Positions 32,736-45,600 of a DNA stretch of 64,000 nt are shown piece after piece. The stretch comes from Aquilaria yunnanensis (lineage: Eukaryota; Streptophyta; Magnoliopsida; Malvales; Thymelaeaceae): the NCBI GenBank assembly GCA_039654915.1, contig CM077597.1:61036001-61100000 (forward strand), written 5' to 3'. The notes below the pieces were generated by a model. That model was not told the origin of the DNA and searched no databases. It was given only the letters and a program-made list of their open reading frames with translations. The position numbers were made by a program, and so were the translations under genes. Each line of letters opens with the position of its first letter. The first letter of the stretch is position 1.

Positions 32736-35700
32736 TTATTGGATACAAATTTCTAAAAAGAAGAAAAATAATTTTTAAAATATTGGCGGTGTAAAAAAAT
32801 ATTAATTGTTGAATAATGCACTTAATAAAATATTATTTTGTACATATGTCAATGATTCTCAAAATATAAAATTTATGTATATTAATCAACTCAGTAAAGA
32901 AAATGAAAGTATTTTACAAAGTAATTGTAGCATAGCAAAGAATTTAAAATTGAGCACCTAAAAGTATATATGGTTCATGTGCAATGTTACAAGAATAATA
33001 AATTTTACTAGTGACGGGTTTTGTAATTTCTGTGATGTAAAAAAATAATAATTTAAAATCAGAACCTAAATATGAGACAAGTTGTAAATTGAATGATCTA
33101 ATAGGTCAGGTAAATTTCAATCTCAGTTAGTTTTGAGCCGAATTTGGGTTGACAAACGGGTTTACTTAGGTTATTGCTACATAAGCCTAAATGACTGAAT
33201 TGATTTTATTTTTTCTATGATTTTTGTTAAATTTAAATTAAAGGATTCAATTTTTATGTAATTTAATTTAGGTTAATTTTTCTTCTTTTAGTATGTTTAA
33301 CTAAAAACTTTCATAAAAAAATTCTTAATTATGTTCTGATAAATTTACTATAATTTCCAACTTTTACTGTGACTCCAATCCACTGTTGGCCATAATACTA
33401 AATGGTTAAATTTCAAAATTTTAGATTTAATGTATGATTCATTAAAAAAATTGGGAAATTTAACTTGTTTCTTCTATTTGAATTTAATGTATAATTTGTA
33501 AAGGAATTTACATACCTAAATTGTGACCGGGTTCCTTGCAACTTTTACTATGAAATTTAGGTACTTTATTACACTGCACATAAAATTTTAGGTGCTAATG
33601 TTGCAATCTTGACATTTGCTAACCAAAATCATTAAAGTTGAACCTTAAACCTAGCCTTAATATTATGAAAAAAAATTAGAGTGTGGGTGGGTTTTTTGCT
33701 TTAGAGAGGCTTTAACTTTAGCATGAGTGCTAGGGGTAACCCTTGTGTACTTTGAATTGATTATTTACCAAAAAAAAAATCAATTTATTCAGATTTTAAA
33801 CTTAAACAAGTCCAAAAAATTTATTTACACGTTCTACAAAAATAAAATATTTTTTTATTAATTTCTATCATCTTAATTTATTTAAGTTAAAAATTTACAA
33901 AAAAATACTTTGGCCAGAAAAAATCTTAAAATTACTTATTTTGTTTTTAAGAACTAATAATCAGGTAGCCCATATAAATCAAAAGTGTGAAAATTTTAAA
34001 TTCATTGTACTCCTAAACCGAAGTTGATGGATGACTCCACCATCCTTCCCCTTTCTGTCTATTGATCCACTTATAGCTCTCGATGATCACCCCAAATTCA
34101 TTGATGTAGCCAACGATCTCCTACGTTGTCTTGCTCCTTCCATTTGAAAAGTTGCAAGTAGAAATAGGATATTTAACTTTTTGAAAATAAAAGATCAATT
34201 TTTTTCCAGGATTCATGGCAAGTTTTGTTGTCTTTTATTAGTTAAAGAGTATGGTTGTTGACTTTACACTATGACCCTTAATTCTCCAACTGTAGTTATC
34301 TTTACTCAAGTTTTATATTGTAGATTTAGCATATTTATTTGTTATAATTTTCTCTTTTGATTATTACTGTTGGATTCTTTTAGAGTTTTATATTTATGTG
34401 TCTCATGAATTATTTCAAAGTTTCATATTAATTATTGCTTCTCCTGGTTTGAGATGGCAACACCATTAAACAGTGATCAAATTTTATCAAGAAAATAAAT
34501 GCTCAGAGTCACAAAAGCAAGAAATGTACAAGAAAAAAATAAAATTTAGGTTAGATAAACTTTTAGTTGTTTTATTAGATTATTTACAAATTAGTCGCTA
34601 GTTTTAGGGGTTTGGTTGCCAATAGTCCCACATCTTTTTTAATGTATTTCGAATGAGCACCTAGAATTTGGGGACAAATTAGTCGGTAGTTGACTCAACT
34701 TACTTATACATAAGTTGGAATGACTAGATTGATTCTATTTTTATATGATTTTTAAAAAAATTAATCATAAATAATTCAATTTTTATGCGATTTTATTTAG
34801 GTTTTTTTTTGTTCTTTTAGTATGTTTAATTAAAAAATACATAAAATATTGATAATTATGTTGCAATAAATTAATAATTTAAATATTAGGTACCTATATG
34901 TGAGACATGTTGAAAATTTAAGTATGTAACTATCAGCAAAATAAGACACCTTTATATTTCTTTTAACTTTTAGAATAGTGACTAAAATAAGGTATCTTTA
35001 TATTCCTTTAAACTATCAGGTTTGGGTCAAGGCATTTAGATTCGGGTTTGATTGGGTTAACATGAATTCGAGTCCAAGTTGACTTATTTGGGTATAAGTT
35101 GATTTTGGGTCGAGTAGATTTTGTGCTCAAGTTGGGTTGGGTCGAGTTTATTTGGGTTTGGGTTTAAAAAAAGTAGAGTGAATTTTAATCTTGGTTAATT
35201 TCATGCCCGGATTTGGGTTGACAATCGAGTTCACTAGAGTTACTGGTGCCTATGCTTAACTGACTGGATCAATTCTATTTTTTATATGATGTTTGTAAAA
35301 ATCAACCTTAAAGAATTCAATTTTTATTCAATTTAATTGTTGAATACTACACTTAATAAAATAGTTTTTTATACATATGCCAATGGTATTCAAAATATTA
35401 AATTTGTATGATTTTTATTAAAATTTAAATTTAAAAAAATCAATTTTTATGCAATTTAATGTAGCTTAATTTTCCTTCTTTTAGTATGTTTAATTAAAAA
35501 AATTCATAAAAATTTTCAACTTTTACTATGAAATTTAGGTACTTTATTACATTGCACCTAAAATTTTAGGTACCAATGTTCTAATCTTGACATTTGTGTA
35601 CCAAGATCATTAAACTAGAACCCTAAACCTAGCCTTAATATTATCCAAAAAAAATTAGATAGGGAGTGCCAAGAGTAACCCAAGTTTATTTTGAAGTGAT

Positions 35701-35884
35701 TATTTACAAAAAAATATGAATTTATTTAGATTTTAAACTTAAACAAGTCCAAAAAGTTTATTTACACTTTCTATGAAAATAAAATATTTTTTATTTAATT
35801 TCTATCATCTTAATTTATTTAAGTTAAAAATTTACAAAAAAAATTACTTTGGACAGAAAGTATCTTAAATATTATTTTTCATTC
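32736..35884. repeat. AT-rich region with duplicated blocks
   Basis: Blocks recur within the region. TTTGGGTTGACAA (33147, 35213) introduces similar stretches. ACTTTTACTATGAAATTTAGG (about 33540 and 35520) begins about 400 bp matching closely between 33540-33960 and 35520-35880. GTTGAATAMTRCACTTAATAAAATA occurs at 32812 and 35338. A third partial copy is near 34690-34870. No coding sequence, LTR ends or TSDs were found. This looks like an old internal duplication of non-coding or dead-repeat DNA. Confidence 0.6.
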
Positions 35885-36520
35885 TTAAACCTTAAATTTA
35901 AAAAACTTAAACTTTTAACCTTAAACCTGGTCTTAACCTTAAAAGGTTAACTTAGCCTTAACCCTAAACTTTGCCTCAACTCTAACCCTAAGCCCTAAAC
36001 CTATCTTAAAACTTAAACCTTAAACCTAACTTAAACCTTAAGCTTAAACCTTAACCCCAAAACTTAACCATAACATAAACCTTAACCCTAACCTTAAGCC
36101 CTAAACATAACTTAAACCCTAACCTCAAACCTTAAACCCTAATTAACCCTTCATCCTACCTTAAACTTTAAACCGTAGACCTAACACTAACCATAAGCTT
36201 AAACCTTAACCATAACCTAAACCCTAACCCTAACCCTAACCTTAAACCTTGAACCTTAAACCCTAAACTATAAATCTTAAACTTAACCTTGAACATTAAA
36301 ACTTAAACCATAAACTCTAAACCATAAACCTTAAACTATAACCTTAAACCCTAAACCTTAAATCTTAAACTTAACCATGAACCTTAAACCGTAAAATCTA
36401 ACCTTCAACTGAAACCTTAAACTCCAATATAAACCATAAACCTTAAACTTAATCTTAATTCGTCACCATAACATTAACCCTAACCTTATATCTCACCTTA
36501 ACCCAACCTTGAAAGTAACT
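35885..36520. repeat. Degenerate telomere-like (CCCTAAA-type) repeats
   Basis: Continuous variants of CCTTAAA, CCCTAAA and CCCTAA, for example AACCCTAACCCTAACCCTAA near 36209-36238 and CCTTAAACCCTAAACC near 36347. Plant telomeres are usually (CCCTAAA)n; here most units carry CTT in place of CCC or other changes. It is an interstitial or telomere-derived array, heavily mutated, extending directly to the minisatellite. Confidence 0.8.
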
Positions 36521-36525
36521 AAAGT

Positions 36526-38495
36526 ATGACTAGGTCATAATGAAGGTAATCTAAAACGATTACCGAATCACATCAAAAGTACTTAAATTGTGACCGGGTT
36601 ATATCGAATGTAACATAAAAAGATTACTGGGTCACCTTAAGTGTACCTAAAGTGTAACTAGGTCATATTGAAGGTAACCTAAAAGGATATCCGAGTGACA
36701 ATGAAGATAAACTAAAAAGATTACCCGGTCATCTAGAAGGTACCGAAAGTGTAACCGGGTTACAGTGAAAGTAACCTAAAAGTGTTACTCGGCCTTCTTA
36801 AATGTACCTAAATTATGACTAGGTCACAATGAAGGTAACCTAAAAAAGTAACCCGGCCACCTTAAAGGTACTTAAAGTGTGACCAGGTCACATTGAAGGT
36901 AACCCAAAAAGGTTACCCGGTCACTTTGAAGGTACCTAAAGTATGACCGGGTCACATTGAAGGTAACCTAAAAAGGTGATTGGGTCACATTGAAGGTACC
37001 TAAAGTGTGACCGGGTCACATTCAAAATAACCTAAAAGGGTGACTGGGTTACATTGAAGGTACTTAAAGCATGACCGGGTCACAATGAAAGTAACCTAAA
37101 ACGGTGACCGGGTCATATTAAAGGTACTTTAAGTGTAACCGGGTCACATTAAAGGTAACCTAAAAAGGTGACTAGGTCACATTGAAAGTACCTAAAGTAC
37201 GATCGAGCCACATTGAAGATAACCTAAAAGGGTGACCGTAAATGTTCCTAAAGTGTGACTGGGCCATATTGAAGGTAACCTAAAAGAGTGACCGGGTCAC
37301 ATTGAAGGTACCTAAAGTGTGACCGGGTTACATTGAAGGTAACCTAAAAGGGTGATCAGGTCACATTGAAGGTAATCTAAAAGGGTGACCGGGTCACATT
37401 GAATGTAACCTAAAAGGGTGACCGGGTCACATTGAACGTAACCTAAAAGGGTGACCGGGTCACATTAAAGGTACCTTAAGTGTGACCAGGTCAGATTGAA
37501 GGTAACCTAAAAGGATGACCAGATCACATTGAAAGTACCTTAAGTGTGACCGGGTCACATTGAAGGCAACCTAAAAGGGTGACCAGGTCACGTTGAAAGC
37601 ACCTTAAGTGTAACTGGGTCACATTGAAGGTAACCTAAAAGGGTGACCGGGTCATATTGAAAGTACCTTAAGTGTGACCGGGTTACATTGAAGGTAACCT
37701 AAAAGGGTGATCCGGTCACATTGAAGGTAACCTAAAATGCACCTAAAGTGTGACCGGGTCACATTGAAGACACCTAAAGTGTAACCGGGTCACATTGAAG
37801 GTAACCTAAAAGGGTGACCGGGTCACATTAAAGGGACCTTAAGTGTGACCGGGCCACATTGAAGGTAACCTAAAACGGTGGCCGGGTCACATTGAAGGTA
37901 CTTTAAATGTAACCATGTCACATTAAAGGAAACCTAAAAAGGTGACCAGATCACATTGAAGGTACCGATCACATTAAAGGTACCTTAAGTGTGACTAGGT
38001 CACATTGAAGGTAACCTAAATAGGTGACCGGATCACATTGAAGGTACATTAAGTGTGACCGGATCACATTGAAGGTAAACTAAAAGGGTAGCCAGGTCAC
38101 ATTGAAGGTACCTAAAGTGTGACCTGATCACATTGAAGGTACCTAAAATGTTGACCAGGTCACATTGAAGGTACCTAAAGTGTAACCAGGTCACATTGAA
38201 TGTAACCTAAAAAGGTGACTGGGTCACATTGAATGTAACCTAAAACGATGACCAAATCACATTTAAGGTACCTAAAGGGTGACCAGGTCACATTTACGGT
38301 AACCTAAAATGGTGACTGGGTCACCTTGAAGGTATCTAAAGTGTGGCTGGGTCACATTGAAGGTAACCTTAAAAGGTGACCGGGTCACCTTGAAAGTACC
38401 TAAACTGTGACCGGGTCACATTTAAGGTAACCTAAACAGTGGCCAAGTTGCGTTGAAGGTAACCTAAAAGGTAACCAGGTCACTTTCAAGGTATC
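36526..38495. repeat. Minisatellite, unit about 32 bp, GTGACCGGGTCAC core
   Basis: Two monomer types of about 31 and 33 bp alternate over much of the array. One is GTGACCGGGTCACATTGAAG followed by GTACCTAAAGT; the other has the same first part followed by GTAACCTAAAAGG. From length and period I estimate about 60 units. The left end (36526-36900) is most diverged (GGTTACCCGG, GACTAGGTC variants) and the centre most uniform, as expected if unequal exchange homogenises the middle. Each unit carries a near-palindrome (GTGACC-x-GGTCAC). There is no ORF and no unique spacer sequence. Confidence 0.93.
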
Positions 38496-39699
38496 CAGAC
38501 AATTACTAATTATTTTGGGCAAATTTGACATCTTTGTGAGTTTAGGGTCAAAGTTAACATGTTCACAAATTGTTTGGTTAGTGTGACAAACCTTGTAATA
38601 TTTAGGGACTTAATTGGAAACTTCTTAAGAAAATGGCGGAATCACGGGTTTAGTCCTTGAATTATTACAAATTCTACTGGTACACCCCATATTTTCTTCT
38701 GTGTCATTCACCAACGCCAACCATACTAGTGCCACCGCCGCCGTCGTTTGTCCGTCGCCAACCCTCTCTGACGTTTGCTGCCATGCCGCCACAACCATCA
38801 CAACATATTTCATGCTTCGCCGACTACCAGAAATGCGAAATCAAGGATCCTAGGCCGCCGGACTGATCGATTGCCATCCCTACTGTTCCTTCCGCTATCG
38901 CTGGCCGGAAACTTACATCCGACGTCTTCTGTAACCGCTGCAACCTACCCACGCCAAAGCCTATACCAATTTCGCCGCCGATAATCGCAATCAAGAACAA
39001 GAATGTCGGAATCGTGACCGGGTCAGTTCGCGATCCAAACATTACCCGGTTTCTGACCCGAAAATTTTTAAAATTTCTCCTCGTTAACCTGTTCAACCGG
39101 TTCCGGGCATCAAATCCAATGGCTGAGGTTGGTTTGGGCCAATCAAACAGTTTAAAAGTGGGGGAGTTTTCTTACCCCCTTTCCTGGGGAGGTATTGTAG
39201 AACGGTCCAGTTTTCACTCCGTTAAAATTAGCCTCTTTACCAGTAAATTCACCGTAAAATTGCTGGGCAAGCAATAGAGTCCTTTACCACCCACGACCCA
39301 AATCCTTCATTCCTCCCCCTCCAGATACAGGCCTTTCTGTGAGCCTATTTACAAAAGAGAACAACGGCAGCAATCATCAAAATTGAAAAGCTTCATTCCA
39401 TTTCCATTATTATTCCTTTATCAGGAGGTACAAAACTTATTAGATCCCTCCGACTAAATTATTGGGTTGCAGTAACAGTTTGCCGCAAATATAAAATACA
39501 TTTCAATATTAGCTCCGCTCACAATGTTAACAACAATTACTTCTGAGTCATGTTCTACGGCTACAGGTAACTTCTGCCAGGGCTTGGAAAATACACCTGA
39601 ACATGCCATGAAAGCAGGAACAATGTGTGACCTCAATCCTTTCCTCATTGCTACAGTCAAAGCTTCCATGCAGTATTTACACTTTGCATATGTACGAAA
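38496..39699. other. Intergenic region between minisatellite and AMY3, includes AMY3 3' UTR
   Basis: No convincing gene. Several overlapping short ORFs on both strands around 38625-39277 show no recognisable domain. A single copy of the minisatellite core (GTGACCGGGTCA) lies at 39016-39027 within a stretch rich in ACCGG/CCGGT words. The AMY3 3' UTR must fall in the upper part of this region on the minus strand; no exact AATAAA was found close to the stop, so its end is not placed. Confidence 0.5.
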
Positions 39700-42600
39700 C
39701 TACAAGGCTTCCCAGACCTTGTAATCCCTTCCTTCAATTGAAAACACCCAGTTCCGGGGTCCATTTTGAGGTTCATAATGCCCCGGTCCAATCTTCATCG
39801 CAACTTTGTCATCGACAATGGCTGCATATACATCGCCCTCTGCTTTGACAATTTTAACCTAAAATTTACCACCAAACAAAATAACTAGTAAACATAATCA
39901 GCTTCAGCTCACAATCCATTCTCTTAGCTAGGATACAGAAACACTACTTGTATAAAAATATACAGCAAGCCAAGAAAGATTTTTTTGCTACTTCAGTTGA
40001 GAAACATATCCGACTCTAACTTCAAAGTTCTTCATTTCCGTTCAAAGAGCATTTTTCTGTACTTACCGTACTCCTGCAGTGTATTTTATTCCGATTTCTG
40101 AGAGATATAAGCGCAGCAATTTCAGATAGATAATTAGAAAAAAGGTGGTCATAGAACACAGATGGAGTTCCTGGATGTGTTAAGATGTAAGCATATCCTT
40201 GCATTTCTTTTCCACCAGGAAACCTCCAGTGACCCTTCACATATCCAGAAAATTAATTACAAGTGTAAGTCAACTGCAATGATAATTGATATCAACAGAA
40301 AGTAGTAGTTTCTATTAAAGAGTGCACTCCTTGGTCCTTAACCTAGTGACATAGGGTAGCTGAAAGAGTTTTGTGAAAGGCCTGCAAATTAGGTTTAAGA
40401 GGCTTGAATATCGATAGACTGCTGGAAAATAAGAAAAACTGAGAAATGAAAGGTAACATAACCTTGGACGTCAGACCCAATGGTCCCTAAGTATCAAATC
40501 TAGGTCTAGATTGCGTCACACAATCCAAAGAAAGCTTCACGCTCTCACTTCTTCAAAATAATCAAACCTCCCTAATATTGAAGCAATTACACGCTTCTAT
40601 AGAACTTTAGAAGCACTATTCTTTTTTGGTTAAGAAAAACTTATCCCTAATGGCACTAAAACTCAACATCATAAAACCTATTCAACACTGCACCCTAAAA
40701 AGAAACACAGCCCACCATCCACATGTACTGTATAGCCTACCAGTAAATTCAATGAAGCAGGACCTTGAGAAAAAATGAGTAACGCTAATACCATTAAGTG
40801 ACAACACCTGTCTTAATAGATTCTCAATGTCTATTATGGGCACTTGCGGTTTCTTTAAACTACTTCTAACAAGAGGAAATCAGAAAAGGACTACAGTAAA
40901 CTATTCAAAAGCAAATACAAACCTGAGTAGAACCAGTGTCATGGTTTTCTATGAAGGTAACAGCACGAGATGGCCACCATCCAACAACTCCAGCAGGTTT
41001 TCCTTTTGGATCTGATAATCGCCAGTATTCACATCTTTCCAGTGCCTAAAAAAACAAGTAATGTAACTCATACCATAAACACATTACCCTGGCCAACTTC
41101 ACTATTTCCAGTTTTCCTCTTCGCATTTTTCACAAAGTGGTAATAACACCAGAAACAGAAAAAAGCCTATGGTAGAAATGTTTTTCTGTTTAACTTGCTA
41201 ACTCTCTTTTCTTTTCCCCTTTTTTTCCCTTTCGAATAACACAAGAACTACCACAGATATGCCATGAGCCAAAGCTCATATCTAAGATCTCAGAGGCTAA
41301 TAATTTATAAATCATAAAAGCCACGTAATTGCAGTTACTTTCATTAAATAGTTCATACCGAATGAAGAATTCCTTTAGTTGTGACATCAAATGCACCAGC
41401 GGTCCCATTTGTTGCATTGATCCAGTCAATAATCCTTTGGCGGTGGGCATCTTGATTGTAATCCATGTCATCATACGTGTAACTAAGGGAATCCCAGTAT
41501 TCTCCAACAGCAAAGTATGGCTCACTTGCATCCAAGTAGTCTTTAACATAACCACCCCAAAATCCTCTGACAAAATCCAGCCGCCAGCCATCATAGCCAA
41601 TTTCCTTCCTGCTCAAACGTCATTATTAAGAAGTTAATAAATTTTTCTTTAAAACAAAAAAGAAAGAGAGAAATAGGAAGCTAACATAGTCTACCATAAG
41701 GGGAGAACGAGAGAGACATGTGCTAGCTTGCTCACATTAAGAAAGAAAATCTTATGTTACTCAAATTCAAGTCATTTGAAAAGGTCTATTTTCAAAGGAA
41801 ATGGAGGCCAGAGAGTCAGAACTCAACCTCAGCCAGCATAACCACTCCTTCAGATCCTTCCTCACGAACTCTTGTGAGTGATCAATATTGGGAGCGGCAT
41901 GGAAGTTATCTCCACTGCTCTTATTACCTCTACCCTGTATAACATACATGAGACATCCACATCTTTATAAACTTCCCTTAATTCACGAAATGGCAAATGG
42001 CTAGCCTGTTTTAAGCATGAACTATCAATGTTGTTTACCTATGAATATAACAATTAACAGATAGAGCATACAAAGTCATAGATGAATCCAGCAATCAACT
42101 GACTAGATGGAATCACTACAGCTGCAATGTCATCTCAATACATGCATTATAAGAATGTCAATTATGATATATGCAAAAAGTTCTTGTATTTTTACAGATT
42201 ATTAGTGACACGTCAAAGCACCCACTGCAATGCCTTCAAGCTGCAAAAGCACTGAATGGCTGGTAAGAGAAATTTCCAAAACACCAAGGTCAAAATAAGA
42301 ACCAAGTTTTTGCAACTTTTGAAGGCCTGTACGCCTGCAAATTTGGTCATAGTATAGGTGAAGGCAGGCTTGCATTTGAGGCCCAGGCAATTGATTGTAT
42401 AAATATAGGCTTCTAGAGATACAATCTACTAATATGCATGCACAAAGAAGAGGATCAGTGCCTTTTTAGTATCTTCCAAAAACACTTTCAGGGATACTAT
42501 TAGTAAACATAATCTCAAATAATATGTGCAGATGTTTGCAAGTATTGCACACTGACAAAGTCCGCCTATCTACAGTTTCTAAAACATGCATGAGTTCTAC

Positions 42601-45600
42601 TTATACTTTAATCACAGACGGAAATAATGATAGCAGGCATTCCTTTTCTATCTAATCCATCTTCAAAAACCTGATTGAAAGTTAACAAAGAGATGCCAGT
42701 AAAATCAATGTGAACCTACATTCATTGCTGTTATTCCTAAAAGGAAGGGAGAGATGTGGAGCCAAAGCACTTTAGACCAAAATGATATGTTGTACCACTT
42801 TGCAAGGGCTTCACATGACACTTTATTCATCCTAGAATCATATTGAATCAACAAATTCAAATTTTCACTGGAGCATGGTATTAGTCCATGTTGGCAGTCT
42901 TTCTCTGCACTATTTTCCACTTATCAAACACCCAAACTTCCCAGTTAGCTGGTGTAACAAAATGTTATACCTTTGCTTGAAGGACTAGAGCCAATGCCCC
43001 ATACATAATATAGGGGAGCTCCTAATAGGTTTAAATTAAATGATGTGAGAAGAAACCCGCATGTCCTGAATGAAATGATTGAAACAAGAAACAGAATGGT
43101 GCAGCCTTTCTTTAATCGTAAGTAAATTGAACTCAAAACAATGATAACAGTCCAACCTCTTTGTTTGAAGCTTTTCTTCCATTATTCCAGAAGACAACAA
43201 ATTTGCAATTATACAAGTATTTCTTTTCACATAAGTACACCAATCCATATTTATTCTGTAACTATGGTTTCTGCACCACTACGGCATTGAGATAAGTTAG
43301 CCAAATATGCCTAAGCCAAAAGTGGTGTAGATAGAAGTCAAAATGCGAAGCCTTTAAGACTCAAGCATGTTCCTCATTCACAAGGAATGAAGCTCTTGCA
43401 TTTCTTCTTTCAGTTTTACTTTTGCTGGCAAGATGCAAGTATATTTAGTAGGACATGCAGAACATCATTAAGGCGCTGCTCTCAAGATACCTGGAAATGA
43501 GGATCATCAGCAACAACTGCTTGATCATCCCAATTTAAGTGACCACCAAAAATATTCCATACACCATTTTGATTTTGATAATGGGCACAGCGATGATTCA
43601 AGACAACATCTCCTAGAACTCTCAAACCAACTCCATGGAATGTCTTCACTAATTCTTTCAACTCAGCAATGTTTCCGTACCTGATAAAGCAACAAATTAA
43701 GAAGAAAGAAAAAACATCGACTTGGAAAGGATAAGAGATAAAGGCATGAATACATCAAAATTGCTTCATTGCAATTTTAATGAAGGTTGAAAATAAATAA
43801 GCTTATATAATAAAAGAATCATAAAGTAAAATCTAAAAACTGATTATCACAGTGGTAGTTGGACCATATGCTTAAGTTTCCACATTTGTCTAGATAAATA
43901 AACAGGTTACAACGTATATGCACAGATTGACAGGACATCAATTTCAACCAACAAAAGTTAAACAGTTCTAATTTTTCTTATAGCAACAATGAAGGCATAG
44001 AAAGATAGAAACAGCTTTCCAGAGGTTATTTTGACTCTTCAGATTACAACTATTAGCTTCTATTATGAAGTTTGAAGTGTCTATAGCTGCACAATTTAGA
44101 ATTAAATACTTCATCAATTATGTATCAAGCTTGTACCATGTACCTGGAGTTCAAATTATACAAGTCTTTTGGCATGTAACCTTCAGGTGACACGGACTCT
44201 GTTGGAGGGGGCAACCAGATCACAGTAAATCCCAGAGAAGATAATTCAGCAGCTTTTTCTGTGAGTTCCAAATACCATCTTCCAGATCTATGAGACTCCC
44301 AGTTGAAACCTTGGCATAATATTTCGAAGCCACTGCCTGTTCCCGAGCATATCTTAGGAGGCAGCTCTGTCTTTTCTGAAACAGTTTCTTCTGTAAATGA
44401 TGGAATTGAACTCCTGAAGATGCTATAAGCTTCTGCAGCCAGTTTTTCTATTTCTTGAAGAATGCTTTCTTGTGCTTCTTTCGTTTTTGTTTTATGTCTC
44501 TTTTCAGAGGAAAGGCCACTAACCAAGTTCCTGATCTCATTTATTATTTCATCAGTGTATCCCACGGAAGAAACTTCTGCACTAATCTTATTAGTTGCTC
44601 CAGGTGCTTGTGCAGCAGCATCAGATAGACTAGATTGAGATGCAGAGCCACTTGAAATGGAGAGGGGAATGTAAAAGTCACTGCCATTCCATTTCAACCA
44701 AGCATCTCCGTCCAGTTTAAGAACAAATAGAAATCCAACAGTTTGTTCATCTAAAGTAAATAATCCCTCGGATCCATTCCCATTACTTTTTGGCTGAAGA
44801 AACAGGATTTTTATGTGATATAAGCAACAGCCATATGAGCAGAATCAAGTTGTACTTTTTTAACAGCAATTTTTGTTTCAATCAGCAGAATTAACCATAA
44901 ACCTGAAGGCTAAACAATACCTGCAGTCGAGTCCGCAATGCCTTATTCTTGAACACTGAAGTCTCCAGTGGATGTGGAGCATCTGGAATTTCCCAACGCC
45001 TATCATCGTCTTTACAAACCCCCCAGTGAACAATAACATCTCCAGGTATATCAGCCTCTAAGTATAGGATATTATTTGCTCTCTCAGGACACTTTTTAAC
45101 AATCACATTCACTACGCAATCAACAGAAAGTTCCTTTATAATAGAATGTTCTTCATAAAACCCTTCAAGTTGTCTACTTCCCATTTCGGACTCTGCACAC
45201 TCATTCGTATACTCCTGGTCACTATCGAGTGAGAGTTCTTGTTTCACAACTATATTCGGAAGCTGCTTCAAAAGACCTAGGTCAAGAGAAGCCAAAAGTA
45301 ACCCCTAGTTCAACAATGAATACTAGAGGAAAACAAGATAGGAATAATTTTAAACATTGCATTTTGAAAAATAGTCCACTTTATCTCCACCCACAATGCC
45401 ATACCAGCATAGGACATTATAAACTATAGAGGCAACAGGACACTATAAGCTGTACAAAAGTAAACCATTTCAACTTTCTCTTCACATTGAGTTTCAGTTG
45501 AATCTAACATATGACCAGGAGAAATTATTGACTTGAGTCCTTACAATTGCAACACAATTTCTTTACCAAAGCAAACATCCTAAGTACGGAGTATACAAGC

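Noticed and set aside
32566..32748. Minus-strand ORF rich in Phe, Ser and Leu
   Set aside because: It is the translation of the homopurine tract's complement; low-complexity artefact.
34030..34140. Exon-like stretch reading PPSFPFLSIDPLIALDDHPK and onward
   Set aside because: One short open run in AT-rich repeat DNA, ended by a stop, with no family recognised. Possibly a captured gene fragment but unsupported.
36526..38495. Regular units of about 32 bp suggested a CRISPR array
   Set aside because: There are no unique spacers: the units are contiguous variants of one sequence, the genome is a plant nuclear one, and no cas gene is near.
38625..39277. Several overlapping ORFs of 60-90 codons on both strands
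   Set aside because: They are short, mutually overlapping, with no recognisable motif, good start context or splice partners. Left as intergenic.
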